The notes beneath the pieces were generated by a model. It was not told the DNA's origin. It saw only the letters and a list, made by a program, of their open reading frames with translations, and did not search any database. Made by a program: the position numbers and the translations under genes. Of a stretch of DNA of 64,000 bases, positions 18,238-27,335 are shown piece after piece. The number at the start of each line of letters is the position of its first letter. The stretch's first letter is position 1. Origin of the DNA: Cellulomonas sp. KRMCY2 (GTDB taxonomy: Bacteria > Actinomycetota > Actinomycetes > Actinomycetales > Cellulomonadaceae); NCBI RefSeq assembly GCF_000526515.1, contig NZ_JAGF01000001.1, positions 2,232,001 to 2,296,000 of the forward strand, in the 5' to 3' direction.

Positions 18238-21200
18238 ATGGCCAAGCCCACGCGCGCAGCGACCGCCCTGCTGGCAACCCTCGCGGTTGCCCTGACCGGA
18301 GCGGTGGGCCTCGCCGGTCCGCTCGTTCCCACCGCGCAGGCGGTCGCCACGAGCGTCGCCCTCGTCGGTGACCTGCAGAGCGAGCTCGGCTGCCCCGGCG
18401 ACTGGCAGCCCGACTGCCCCGCGACCGAGCTCGCCGCGACGGCCACGCCCGGCCAGTTCGCCGCCGAGTTCGAGGTCCCGGCCGGTTCCTGGCAGTACAA
18501 GGTCGCGCTCAACGACACCTGGGACGAGGCGTACGGACGCGACGGCGGCGGCGACAACATCCCCCTGGTGATCGCCGGCCCGACGACCCTCCGGGTGACC
18601 TACGACGACACCACGCACCGGATCGCGCTGACCCCCACGGCCCTGACCGGTGACCACACCCCGGCCGACGACGCCCTGGTCGCCGCACCCGTGCGCCAGC
18701 CGGGGTCAGCCGAGCAGTTCTACTTCGTGATGACCGACCGGTTCGCCAACGGCGACCCCCTCAACGACACCGGTGGCCTGACCGGTGACCGCCTCACGAC
18801 CGGGTTCGACCCGACCGACAAGGGCTTCTACAACGGTGGCGACCTGGCGGGTCTCCGCGCCCAGCTCGACTACATCGACGGCCTCGGCACGACGGCGATC
18901 TGGCTCACGCCGTCGTTCCTCAACCGCCCGGTCCAGGGCACCGGCGCCGACGCCTCGGCGGGCTACCACGGGTACTGGATCACCGACTTCACCCAGATCG
19001 ACCCGCACCTGGGCACCAATGCCGAGCTCGAGGGCCTCATCGCCGACGCCCACGCGCGGGGGATCAAGGTCTACTTCGACATCATCACCAACCACACCGC
19101 CGACGTCATCGACTACTCGGAGGGCCAGTACTCCTACATCGACCAGGCCACGAGCCCGTACTACGAGGCCGACGGCGTGACGGCCTTCGACCCCGCCACG
19201 TACGCCGGCACCGGGACGTTCCCCGCGCTCGACCCCGTCAACTCCTTCCCGTACACGCCGGTCGTCGCGCCCGAGGACGCCGAGGTCAAGGTCCCGGCGT
19301 GGCTGAACGACCCGACGCTCTACCACAACCGCGGCAACTCGACCTACACCGGTGAGTCGACGACGTACGGCGACTTCTCCGGCCTCGACGACCTCATGAC
19401 CGAGCAGCCGACGGTGGTCGACGGCTTCGTCGACGTCTACGAGGGCTGGATCGACCTGGGCATCGACGGCTTCCGGATCGACACCGTCAAGCACGTGAAC
19501 TTCGAGTTCTGGGAGCAGTGGACCACCGAGGTCCTCGACTACGCCCACGCGCAGGGCAAGCCCGACTTCTTCATGTTCGGCGAGGTGTACGACGCCGACC
19601 CGGCCAAGCTCTCGCCCTACGTGCGCCGGACCGACATGAGCTCCGTCCTGGACTTCACGTTCCAGTCCTCGGCCTCGACGTTCGCCCGTGGCTTCAGCCC
19701 GGACGGTCTGACCCAGCTCTTCGCGGGCGACGACATGTACACGACACCGACGACGAGCGCCTCGGCCCTGCCGACCTTCCTCGGCAACCACGACATGGGT
19801 CGCATCGGCTACTTCGTGGCCGGCGACGGCAACGGCCTCGAGCGGTCGGAGCTGGCGCACAGCCTGATGTACCTCACGCGCGGTCAGCCGGTCGTCTACT
19901 ACGGCGACGAGCAGGGCTTCGCCGGCCTCGGCGGCGACAAGAGCGCCCGTCAGACGCTCTTCGCGTCGCAGGTCGCCGAGTACACCGACCAGCAGCTGCT
20001 GACCGGTGAGACCGTCGGGTCGGTCGACCGCTTCGACACCGACGCGCCGCTCTACGACCACATCGCTGCGCTCGCTGCGCTGCGTGACACGACGCCCGCC
20101 CTCCAGACCGGCGCCCAGATCGAGCGGCCGGACACCGGTGCCGGCGAGGACTCGGTGTATGCCTTCTCCCGCGTCGACCGGGACGAGAAGATCGAGCACC
20201 TGGTCGCGGTGAACAACGCCACCTCCGCCACCTCGGTCACAGTCGACACCCTGACTCCCGGCGCAGGCTTCACCTCGCTGCTGGGCGACCACGCGGCGGT
20301 CACCGCGGACACCGACGGCCTGGTGTCCCTCACGGTCCCGGCGCTGGCCGCCGTGGTGCTCGTGGCGGACGCACCCGTGGCCGCGGGTGCCGCGGACATC
20401 GCCGTCGACCTGCCGGTCGCCGGTGCTGCGCTCTCCGGGGTCTCACCGGTCCGGGCGGACGTCGCGGACGACGTCTGGTCCGAGACCTCCTTCGCCTACC
20501 GGGTCGTCGGCGACGACGCGTGGACACCGCTCGGCACCGCCGAGACGACGTCGCCGCGGGTCTTCCACGACGTCACCGGCCTCGCGGACGGCACCCTCGT
20601 CGAGTACCGCGCCGTGAGCGTGGACGCCGCAGGCGCGGCGGTGGCCGCCTCGAGCTTCGGGTCGGTCGGCGTCGCCGTCAACGGTGTCGTGCCGGACGAG
20701 CCGGAGGAGCCCGGTCCGGGCACCGGCCGGACGGACATCCAGGTGTCGATCCCGGGCGACCTGAACAGCGAGCTCGGCTGCCCGGGCGACTGGCAGCCCG
20801 AGTGCGAGGCGATCATGCTCACGCACCGCGGCAACGGCGTCTACTCGGGCACCTTCACGGTCCCGGCCGGCAGCTGGCAGTACAAGATCGCCATCAACGG
20901 CGCGTGGACCGAGAACTACGGCGCCGGCGGTGTGGCAGGCGGCGACAACGTGACCTTCTCGCTCGCCGAGCCCCAGGCCGTGACCTTCGTCTACGACGAC
21001 GCCACGAAGTGGTTCAGCTCGAGCGCCCAGGGCCCGCTCATCACGCTGCCGGGCTCGTTCCAGAGCGAGGTCGGCTGCCCGGGCGACTGGCAGCCGGACT
21101 GCGTCGTGACGTCCCTCCAGGACAAGGAGGGCGACGGCACCTACACGTACACGACGGCCGCCATCCCGGCCGGGGCGTACGAGCTCAAGGTCGCGCACAA

Positions 21201-24057
21201 CCTCGGGTGGGACGAGAACTACGGTGTCGGCGGGACACCGGGCGGGGCGAACATCCCGTTCTCGGCCCCGGGCGGCAAGCCGATCACCTTCACCTACGAC
21301 ATCGCCACGCACCTGCTGACCATCGAGGTCACCGACCCGCCGCTGGCTGGTCTGGGTCTGTGGCAGGCGCACTGGGTCGACGCGACGACGATCGCCTGGC
21401 CGGCCGACCTGGTGCCCGAGGGCGCCGACCCGGCCACCCTGGTCTGGCGACTGCACCACGCGCCGGACGCCTCGCTCGAGGTCGTCGACAACGCGGTCAC
21501 CGGCGGCGAGGCGGTCGACCTGGTGCTCGACCCCGCGGGCCTGAGTGCTGCCCAGCTCGAACGCTTCCCGGCGCTCGAGGGCTACCTCGCCCTGCACCTC
21601 GACGGCGTCGCGCAGCCCGACGTCGCCACCTGGCTGACCGGTGAGCTCCTGGTGGGCCAGTACGACGGTCCGGGGGCCGACGCGGCGGCGACGGCGATCA
21701 CCGGGGTGCAGATCCCCGGGGTCGTCGACGATCTCTACGCGGCCGACGCGGCCGAACGCGCGCTCGGTGCGACGTGGCGCCACAACACGCCGTCCCTCGC
21801 CCTGTGGGCACCGACCGCGCAGGACGTCGACGTGCTGCTGTGGCGCGACGGCGACACCACGGCCGAGCCCGAGCGGGTGCCGATGCTGCGCCGGTCCGAC
21901 GGCACCTGGACGGTCCAGGGCAAGCGGTTCTGGTCCGGCGCCTCGTACCTGTACGAGGTGACCGTCTACGCGCCGTCGACCGACGCGGTCGAGGTCAACC
22001 AGGTCACCGACCCGTACTCGGTCGCACTGACCGTCAACTCGACGCACTCGGTGCTCGTCGACCTGGACGACCGGGCCTACCGCCCGCGGCAGTGGGAGCG
22101 CACGCGCCAGCCCGTCGTCGAGCCGGTCGACCAGACGATCTACGAGCTGCACGTCCGGGACTTCTCGATCAACGACGCGACGGTCCCGGCCGAGCTGCGT
22201 GGCACCTACCGGGCCTTCGCGGTCAACGGTGCCGGCCGTACGCACCTGCGCGACCTGGCCGCAGCCGGCCTGACCACCGTGCACCTGCTGCCGACGTTCG
22301 ACATCGCGTCGATCGAGGAGGACCGCAGCGCACAGGCCACGCCGCCGTGCGACCTGGCATCCTTCGCGCCCGACTCGATCGAGCAACAGGCCTGCATCGA
22401 CCCGATCCGGGATGCGGACGGCTACAACTGGGGCTACGACCCGCTGCACTTCTCGGCGCCCGAGGGCTCCTACGCCGTCGACCCCGACGGCGGTGCCCGG
22501 GTCGCCGAGTTCCGCACGATGGTCGGGGCGCTGCACGCCGACGGCCTGCAGGTCGTGCTCGACCAGGTGTTCAACCACACCGCTGCGAGCGGCCAGGACC
22601 CGAAGTCGGTGCTGGACCGGATCGTGCCCGGGTACTACCACCGGCTCAACGCGGTCGGCGCGATCGAGACGTCGACGTGCTGCCAGAACCTGGCGACCGA
22701 GCACTCCATGACCGAGAAGCTCATGGTCGACTCGGTGGTCACCTGGGCCAGCGAGTACAAGGTCGACGGCTTCCGCTTCGACCTGATGGGTCACCACAGC
22801 GTCGAGACGATGCAGGCGGTCCGGGATGCGCTCGAGGAGCTGACGATGCGCAAGGACGGCGTCGACGGCTCGAAGGTCTACCTGTACGGCGAGGGCTGGA
22901 ACTTCGGTGAGGTGGCCGACAACCGGCTCTTCACCCAGGCCACCCAGGGCCAGCTCGACGGCACCGGCATCGGTACGTTCAGCGACCGGCTGCGCGACGC
23001 GGTCCGGGGCGGTGGGCCCTTCGACGAGGACCCGCGGATCCAGGGCTTCGGCAGCGGCGCCTACACCGACCCCAACGGGGCGGCGGTCAACGGCACCGAG
23101 GACGAGCAGCTCGCCCGCCTGCAGCACCAGGGCGACCTGGTCCGGCTCGGGCTCGCCGGCAACCTGCGCGACTACTCCTTCGTCGCCAGCGACGGCCAGG
23201 TCACCACGGGTGCCGAGCTCGACTACAACGGCCAGCCGGCCGGCTACGCGACGTCACCGGAGGAGGTCATCACCTACGTCGACGCGCACGACAACGAGAC
23301 GCTCTTCGACGCCCTGACGCTCAAGCTGCCGACGGACACCCCGATGGCTGACCGGGTGCGGATGAACACCCTGTCGCTGGCCACCACGGCCCTGTCCCAG
23401 ACGCCGTCGTTCTGGCACGCGGGCACCGACCTGCTGCGCAGCAAGTCGCTGGACCGCAACAGCTACAACTCCGGCGACTGGTTCAACGAGCTCGACTTCA
23501 CCGGCCAGGAGAACGGCTTCGGCCGTGGCCTGCCGCCGGCCGGGGACAACGCCGCCAAGTGGCCCTACCAGCAGCCGCTGCTGGCCGACCCGGCGCTGGT
23601 GCCGACGCCGCAGGACATCGCAGCGGCGACGGCGGCAGCCCAGGACATGCTGCGGCTGCGGTTCTCGACCGACCTCTTCCGGTTGGGCGACGCCGGCCTG
23701 ATCGAGCAGAAGGTCACGTTCCCCAACAGCGGACCCGACGCGGCACCGGGTGTGATCGTCATGCGGGTCGACGACACGGTCGGCCGCGACGTCGACCGCC
23801 GCCTGGACGGCCTGCTCGTCGTGTTCAACGCCTCGGACGAGGAGATCACGGTTCCGGTGGACGGCCTGGCCGGCACGACGTACGCGCTCTCGCCGGTGCT
23901 GGCAGCCGGCAGCGACGACGTCGTGCGGCAGACGGGGTGGGACGTCGCCACCGGCACCGTGACCGTCCCGGCCCGCACCGTGACCGCGCTGGTCGACGAC
24001 CAGCGCCACGGTCACGGCGGTGGCCATGGTGGATCGGGCGGCTGCCGCCCGAGCTGA
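18238..24057 (+). CDS. secreted two-domain amylopullulanase (alpha-amylase plus type I pullulanase)
   Basis: Extracellular starch/glycogen degradation, cutting alpha-1,4 and alpha-1,6 bonds. 1,939 residues. Sec signal peptide (KPTRAATALLATLAVAL, cleavage near TAQA-VA at about 35). An X25-type carbohydrate domain with CPGDWQPDC lies at about 40-110. The first GH13 barrel has nucleophile Asp415 in DGFRID, acid/base Glu449 in FGEVYD and Asp519 in GNHDMG. Two more X25-type repeats follow at about 834-905 and 934-1010, then a pullulanase module with YELHVRDFS. In that module Asp1515 is in DGFRFD, Glu1552 in YGEGW and Asp1685 in DAHDNET. All six catalytic acids are present. The Gly/His-rich tail has no sorting signal. 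ATG follows AAGGGA by seven bases. Confidence 0.93.
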   Translation: MAKPTRAATALLATLAVALTGAVGLAGPLVPTAQAVATSVALVGDLQSELGCPGDWQPDCPATELAATATPGQFAAEFEVPAGSWQYKVALNDTWDEAYGRDGGGDNIPLVIAGPTTLRVTYDDTTHRIALTPTALTGDHTPADDALVAAPVRQPGSAEQFYFVMTDRFANGDPLNDTGGLTGDRLTTGFDPTDKGFYNGGDLAGLRAQLDYIDGLGTTAIWLTPSFLNRPVQGTGADASAGYHGYWITDFTQIDPHLGTNAELEGLIADAHARGIKVYFDIITNHTADVIDYSEGQYSYIDQATSPYYEADGVTAFDPATYAGTGTFPALDPVNSFPYTPVVAPEDAEVKVPAWLNDPTLYHNRGNSTYTGESTTYGDFSGLDDLMTEQPTVVDGFVDVYEGWIDLGIDGFRIDTVKHVNFEFWEQWTTEVLDYAHAQGKPDFFMFGEVYDADPAKLSPYVRRTDMSSVLDFTFQSSASTFARGFSPDGLTQLFAGDDMYTTPTTSASALPTFLGNHDMGRIGYFVAGDGNGLERSELAHSLMYLTRGQPVVYYGDEQGFAGLGGDKSARQTLFASQVAEYTDQQLLTGETVGSVDRFDTDAPLYDHIAALAALRDTTPALQTGAQIERPDTGAGEDSVYAFSRVDRDEKIEHLVAVNNATSATSVTVDTLTPGAGFTSLLGDHAAVTADTDGLVSLTVPALAAVVLVADAPVAAGAADIAVDLPVAGAALSGVSPVRADVADDVWSETSFAYRVVGDDAWTPLGTAETTSPRVFHDVTGLADGTLVEYRAVSVDAAGAAVAASSFGSVGVAVNGVVPDEPEEPGPGTGRTDIQVSIPGDLNSELGCPGDWQPECEAIMLTHRGNGVYSGTFTVPAGSWQYKIAINGAWTENYGAGGVAGGDNVTFSLAEPQAVTFVYDDATKWFSSSAQGPLITLPGSFQSEVGCPGDWQPDCVVTSLQDKEGDGTYTYTTAAIPAGAYELKVAHNLGWDENYGVGGTPGGANIPFSAPGGKPITFTYDIATHLLTIEVTDPPLAGLGLWQAHWVDATTIAWPADLVPEGADPATLVWRLHHAPDASLEVVDNAVTGGEAVDLVLDPAGLSAAQLERFPALEGYLALHLDGVAQPDVATWLTGELLVGQYDGPGADAAATAITGVQIPGVVDDLYAADAAERALGATWRHNTPSLALWAPTAQDVDVLLWRDGDTTAEPERVPMLRRSDGTWTVQGKRFWSGASYLYEVTVYAPSTDAVEVNQVTDPYSVALTVNSTHSVLVDLDDRAYRPRQWERTRQPVVEPVDQTIYELHVRDFSINDATVPAELRGTYRAFAVNGAGRTHLRDLAAAGLTTVHLLPTFDIASIEEDRSAQATPPCDLASFAPDSIEQQACIDPIRDADGYNWGYDPLHFSAPEGSYAVDPDGGARVAEFRTMVGALHADGLQVVLDQVFNHTAASGQDPKSVLDRIVPGYYHRLNAVGAIETSTCCQNLATEHSMTEKLMVDSVVTWASEYKVDGFRFDLMGHHSVETMQAVRDALEELTMRKDGVDGSKVYLYGEGWNFGEVADNRLFTQATQGQLDGTGIGTFSDRLRDAVRGGGPFDEDPRIQGFGSGAYTDPNGAAVNGTEDEQLARLQHQGDLVRLGLAGNLRDYSFVASDGQVTTGAELDYNGQPAGYATSPEEVITYVDAHDNETLFDALTLKLPTDTPMADRVRMNTLSLATTALSQTPSFWHAGTDLLRSKSLDRNSYNSGDWFNELDFTGQENGFGRGLPPAGDNAAKWPYQQPLLADPALVPTPQDIAAATAAAQDMLRLRFSTDLFRLGDAGLIEQKVTFPNSGPDAAPGVIVMRVDDTVGRDVDRRLDGLLVVFNASDEEITVPVDGLAGTTYALSPVLAAGSDDVVRQTGWDVATGTVTVPARTVTALVDDQRHGHGGGHGGSGGCRPS

Positions 24058-24117
24058 GACGGACCTGCGTGCGGGGCCCGTCGGTCGGCGGCGGGCACCG
24101 ATCTCCGGCGACAGTCG

Positions 24118-24144
24118 TCCGGGCACCCGCGTGCGGTGCCCGGA
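24118..24144 (+). terminator. strong hairpin downstream of the amylopullulanase gene
   Basis: Perfect 10-bp arms TCCGGGCACC and GGTGCCCGGA around a 7-base loop, 61 bp after the stop. The right arm's last base is the A of the ATG at 24144, so the hairpin would also hide the translation start of the next gene. Confidence 0.65.
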
Positions 24145-24800
24145 TGACTGCGCTGCCGGACGAGATCCGCGAGCACTACGAGCACCATGTCGACGAGGAC
24201 GCACGGCTGCGGGGTGGCCTGGGCCGGCTCGAGCACGCGCGCGTCCAGGAGATCGTCCGTCGGCACCTGACCGCCGGGCCGCAGCGCGTCCCGGACGTCG
24301 GTGGTGCGACCTTCGACGTCGCGCTGATGTTCGGCCCGCTGTACCACCTGCCCGAGCGGGCCGACCGCGTCGCCGCCTGGCGGGAGGCGGCGCGCGTCGT
24401 CGTCCCTGGCGGTCTCGTGCTCGGGATGGCAATCTCCCGGTTCGCGTCCCTCTTCGACGGTCTGGCTCAGGGCCATCTGTTCGAACCGCGGTTCCGGACG
24501 CTCGTCGAGGCGGACCTCGCCACCGGTCGGCACGAGAACCCGACGGGGGACCCCGGCTGGTTCACGACGGCGTACTTCCACCGACCGGAGGAGCTGCGCA
24601 CGGAGGCGGACGACGCGGGTCTCGAGGTGCTGGAGGTCGTCGGTGTCGAGGGCCTCGCGCCATGGCTCAGGCACCTGGCGTCGCGCTGGGACGAGCCGGC
24701 GGACCGGCAGGCCATCCTGCAGGCCGCGCGGGTGATCGAGGTGGAGCCGAGCGTGCTCGGCCTGAGCCCCCACCTCGTCGCGGTCGCCCGCCGGCGTTGA
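24144..24800 (+). pseudogene. class I SAM methyltransferase with an internal deletion
   Basis: 218 residues, still in frame. The N-terminal IREHYEHHVDEDARL and C-terminal half (FGPLYHLPERADRVAAWREAARVVVPGGL, then FTTAYFHRPEEL) are those of small-molecule methyltransferases. Between RVPDVGGATFDVALMF the normal 45-55 residues from motif I through motif III are missing: motif I (DVGGGTG) runs straight into the strand before GPLYHL. The SAM-binding loop and its acidic partner are thus gone, and catalysis is unlikely. The start codon sits in a terminator-like hairpin with no visible ribosome binding site. The loss is an inference from family layout. Confidence 0.7.
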
Positions 24801-24881
24801 CGCTGGTGCAGGTGGGTGAATCTGCCGCGCCCGGGGCGACTGCGCCACCGGCATGATCGTCACAGCCGGTACTGTCCGGGC

Positions 24882-25427
24882 GTGACCCAGACCTTCAACT
24901 CGCCTCCGGGCTGGCCGACGCCACCAGCAGGATGGACCCCACCGGAGGGCTGGCAGCCCGACCCGAGCTGGCCGCCGGCACCGGCCGACTGGCTGTGGTG
25001 GCGTGCCGATCCGCAGACCTACGCACCGGCCCACGCGCCCGCGTCGGCGACCCTGATACCGACCGGGGCGGTGCTCGCGCCGCCGTACGACGGCTTCGCC
25101 ACCGGCACGTCGCCGGCGGGCCCGGCTCACGCCTCAGGTGCGGCCTACGCCCCGGGTGCGGCCTACGCCCCGGGTGCGGCCTACGCCCCGGCGGGCGCCA
25201 TGTACGCCCCGGGGGTCTCGCCGTTCGCGGTGGGGCCGTCGGCCGAGCGACAGGCAGGCAAGCGCGCGATGCTCATCGGTGGTGGGATCGCAGCAGCCGG
25301 GCTCGCGGTCACCGGGCTGACCTACGCCTTCGCGGAACCGGGTGGCAGGTTCACGGTGCTGTGGGGTGCGGTCCTGTGGGGGATCGTCGCGCTCGTCCGG
25401 GGAGCGGTGCAGTACCGCCGCGGCTGA
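24882..25427 (+). CDS. Pro-rich small membrane protein with YAPGA repeats
   Basis: 181 residues. The N-terminal half is Pro/Trp/Ala-rich (PPGWPTPPAGWTPPEGW), followed by three exact GAAYAP repeats encoded by an 18-bp tandem repeat near 25140-25190. Two C-terminal transmembrane helices lie at about residues 130-175. Proline-rich N-termini with a short membrane anchor are common in actinobacteria; no function can be assigned. GTG start is six bases after TACTGT, a leaderless pattern. Confidence 0.7.
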   Translation: MTQTFNSPPGWPTPPAGWTPPEGWQPDPSWPPAPADWLWWRADPQTYAPAHAPASATLIPTGAVLAPPYDGFATGTSPAGPAHASGAAYAPGAAYAPGAAYAPAGAMYAPGVSPFAVGPSAERQAGKRAMLIGGGIAAAGLAVTGLTYAFAEPGGRFTVLWGAVLWGIVALVRGAVQYRRG

Positions 25428-25455
25428 TCCGTGCGCCGATCGTCCGTTGGCTCGC

Positions 25456-26352
25456 TCAGCCCTTGACCGAGCCGGACATGAGGCCGCCGATGAAGTACTT
25501 GCCGAGCAGGATGTACACCAGGAGCGTGGGCAGCGAGGCCAGCAGGGCGCCGGCCATCGAGATGCCGTAGTCCTGCAGCAGCGCCCCGTTGGCCAGGTTG
25601 TTCAGCGCGAGGGTGACCGGACCGTTCTGGCTCGAGGAGAAGAACACGGCGAAGAGGAAGTCGTTCCACGCCGACGTGAACTGCCAGATGAGCACCACGA
25701 CGAAGCTGGGTACCGAGATCGGCAGCACGACCCACGCGTAGGTCCGCAGCAGGCCGGCCCCGTCGACCCGGGCCGCCTCGACCAGCTCCTCGGGCACGGA
25801 CATGTAGTAGTTGCGGAAGATCAGCGTCGTGATCGGAAGGCCGTAGATGACGTGCAGCAGGATCAGCGACGGGACGCCGCTCGGCACGCCCGCCCCCAGC
25901 ATCAGCTGCAGCAGCGGGATCATCACCGCCTGGTACGGGATGAACATCCCGAACAGGATGAGCGTGAAGACGACGTCGGCGCCCGGGAAGCGCCACCGTG
26001 CCAGCACGAAGCCGTTCATCGAGCCGAGGAAGGACGAGATGACGGCGGCCGGCACGACCATCTGGACCGTGCGCCACAGGGCGGGGGACAGGGCGGTCCA
26101 TGCGCCTCGCCAGTTCTCCAGGGTCCAGGCCTGCGGCAGGTCCCAGGCGCGGGTCGGAGCGGCGTCCCCGGCCCCCTTGAAGCTCGTCACGAGCAGCACG
26201 TACACCGGGATCAGCACGACGAGCAGGAAGAGCAGGAGCGCGACGTAGCGCAGCGTCCTGCCGATCGAGAGACGACTCTTGGGCCTCGGCCCGGCAACCA
26301 CCGGGACCTTGCCCAGCGGTGCCGTGAGCGCGGCCGGGGCGACGGCGGTCAC
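25456..26352 (-). CDS. sugar ABC transporter permease (MalG-type)
   Basis: 298 residues, inner-membrane permease of a CUT1 sugar importer. Six predicted helices; the cytoplasmic EAA loop reads EELVEAARVDGAG. GTG start overlaps the stop of the MalF-type gene (GTGA). It ends the SBP-MalF-MalG operon. No ATPase gene is present, so it probably shares a general MsiK/MsmK-type ATPase encoded elsewhere, as is usual for CUT1 systems in actinobacteria. Confidence 0.92.
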   Translation of the reverse strand: MTAVAPAALTAPLGKVPVVAGPRPKSRLSIGRTLRYVALLLFLLVVLIPVYVLLVTSFKGAGDAAPTRAWDLPQAWTLENWRGAWTALSPALWRTVQMVVPAAVISSFLGSMNGFVLARWRFPGADVVFTLILFGMFIPYQAVMIPLLQLMLGAGVPSGVPSLILLHVIYGLPITTLIFRNYYMSVPEELVEAARVDGAGLLRTYAWVVLPISVPSFVVVLIWQFTSAWNDFLFAVFFSSSQNGPVTLALNNLANGALLQDYGISMAGALLASLPTLLVYILLGKYFIGGLMSGSVKG

Positions 26353-27254
26353 GAGTCGGCCCCCTTGCGGTTCAGGTGCACGAGGTACGGAACGATCAGG
26401 AGCGCCACGATCACCAGGAGCACGACGCCGACGGCCGCCGAGTTGGCGTAGTCGAAGCTCGACTTGAACACGTACATGTCGATGGCCGGAACCTTGGTCT
26501 GGTAGTTGGCGGGCTTGGAGATCGACATGATCAGGTCGAACGCCTTGAGGGACATGTGGCCGACGACGATCACAGCGGCAAGGGCGACCGGGCTCAGCTG
26601 GGGGAAGATCACGTACCGGTACAGCTGCCACTCGCTGGCACCGTCCATCCGGGCGGCCTCGCGATGCTCCTCCGGGATACCCCGGAACCCGGCGAGGAAC
26701 AGGGCCATCACGTAGCCGGACAGCTGCCAGATGGCCGGGACGGCGATGGCGGCGATGCCCCAGTTGACGTTGTTCCACCAGCTGTTCTGCAGGAAGCCCA
26801 GACCGACCATCTGGAACAGCCGGTTCAGGCCGGACGCCGCCTCGCCCTGGTTCGAGTTGAGCAGCCAGCGCCACACCACGCCGGATGCGACGAACGAGAC
26901 GGCCATCGGGAACAGGTAGACCGAGCGGAAGAGGCCCTCGAACCGCACCGGTCGGTCCAGCAGCCATGCCCACAGGAAGCCGAAGAACATCGTGCCGCCG
27001 AGGAAGACGGCCGTGTAGAGCAGGAGGTTCCGCAGGGAGTGCTGGAAGGCGTCGTCCCCGAGGAGCTCCGCGTAGTTCGCCAGGCCGACGAAGCTGTTGG
27101 GCAGCTGGCCGGTGGCCTGCGCCGAGGTGTGGATGTCCGTGGCAGAGGTGTGTGCGTTGACGGCGAGCAGCCCGTAGACGAAGACCGCGAGCAGGGCCAA
27201 CGACGGCGAGATCAGCAGGAGAGGCGGACCCCAACGACGGACGACGCGACGCAC
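26349..27254 (-). CDS. sugar ABC transporter permease (MalF-type)
   Basis: 301 residues, six predicted transmembrane helices, with EAA loop EEHREAARMDGAS for contact with the ATPase. It follows the substrate-binding protein gene after an 81-bp gap holding a large hairpin and is translationally coupled to the MalG-type gene. With the glucose-type binding protein it forms a glucose/hexose importer, inferred from the binding protein's family. Confidence 0.92.
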   Translation of the reverse strand: MRRVVRRWGPPLLLISPSLALLAVFVYGLLAVNAHTSATDIHTSAQATGQLPNSFVGLANYAELLGDDAFQHSLRNLLLYTAVFLGGTMFFGFLWAWLLDRPVRFEGLFRSVYLFPMAVSFVASGVVWRWLLNSNQGEAASGLNRLFQMVGLGFLQNSWWNNVNWGIAAIAVPAIWQLSGYVMALFLAGFRGIPEEHREAARMDGASEWQLYRYVIFPQLSPVALAAVIVVGHMSLKAFDLIMSISKPANYQTKVPAIDMYVFKSSFDYANSAAVGVVLLVIVALLIVPYLVHLNRKGADS

Positions 27255-27279
27255 GGCGGCCTCTCCCTCGAACGGACGG

Positions 27280-27316
27280 GCCGCCCCGCCGGCCTCACGG
27301 AGGTCGGCGGGACGGC
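27280..27316 (-). terminator. intercistronic hairpin between binding-protein and permease genes
   Basis: Twelve-base arms (GCCGTCCCGCCG with CGGCGGGGCGGC on the transcript, one G-U pair) capped by an inner CCTC/GAGG stem. Such hairpins reduce readthrough or protect the upstream mRNA, giving more binding protein than permease. Confidence 0.6.
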
Positions 27317-27335
27317 ATCGGGCACTGCGCGGTCG

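Noticed and set aside
20443-23127. Long antisense open frame of 894 codons inside the amylopullulanase gene
   Set aside because: GC-rich third positions leave opposite frames open. The composition is Arg/Val/Gly/Asp-rich without domains, and the sense strand has full catalytic motifs.
25140-25190. 18-bp triple repeat considered an intergenic element
   Set aside because: It is in frame and encodes GAAYAP repeats of the Pro-rich membrane protein.
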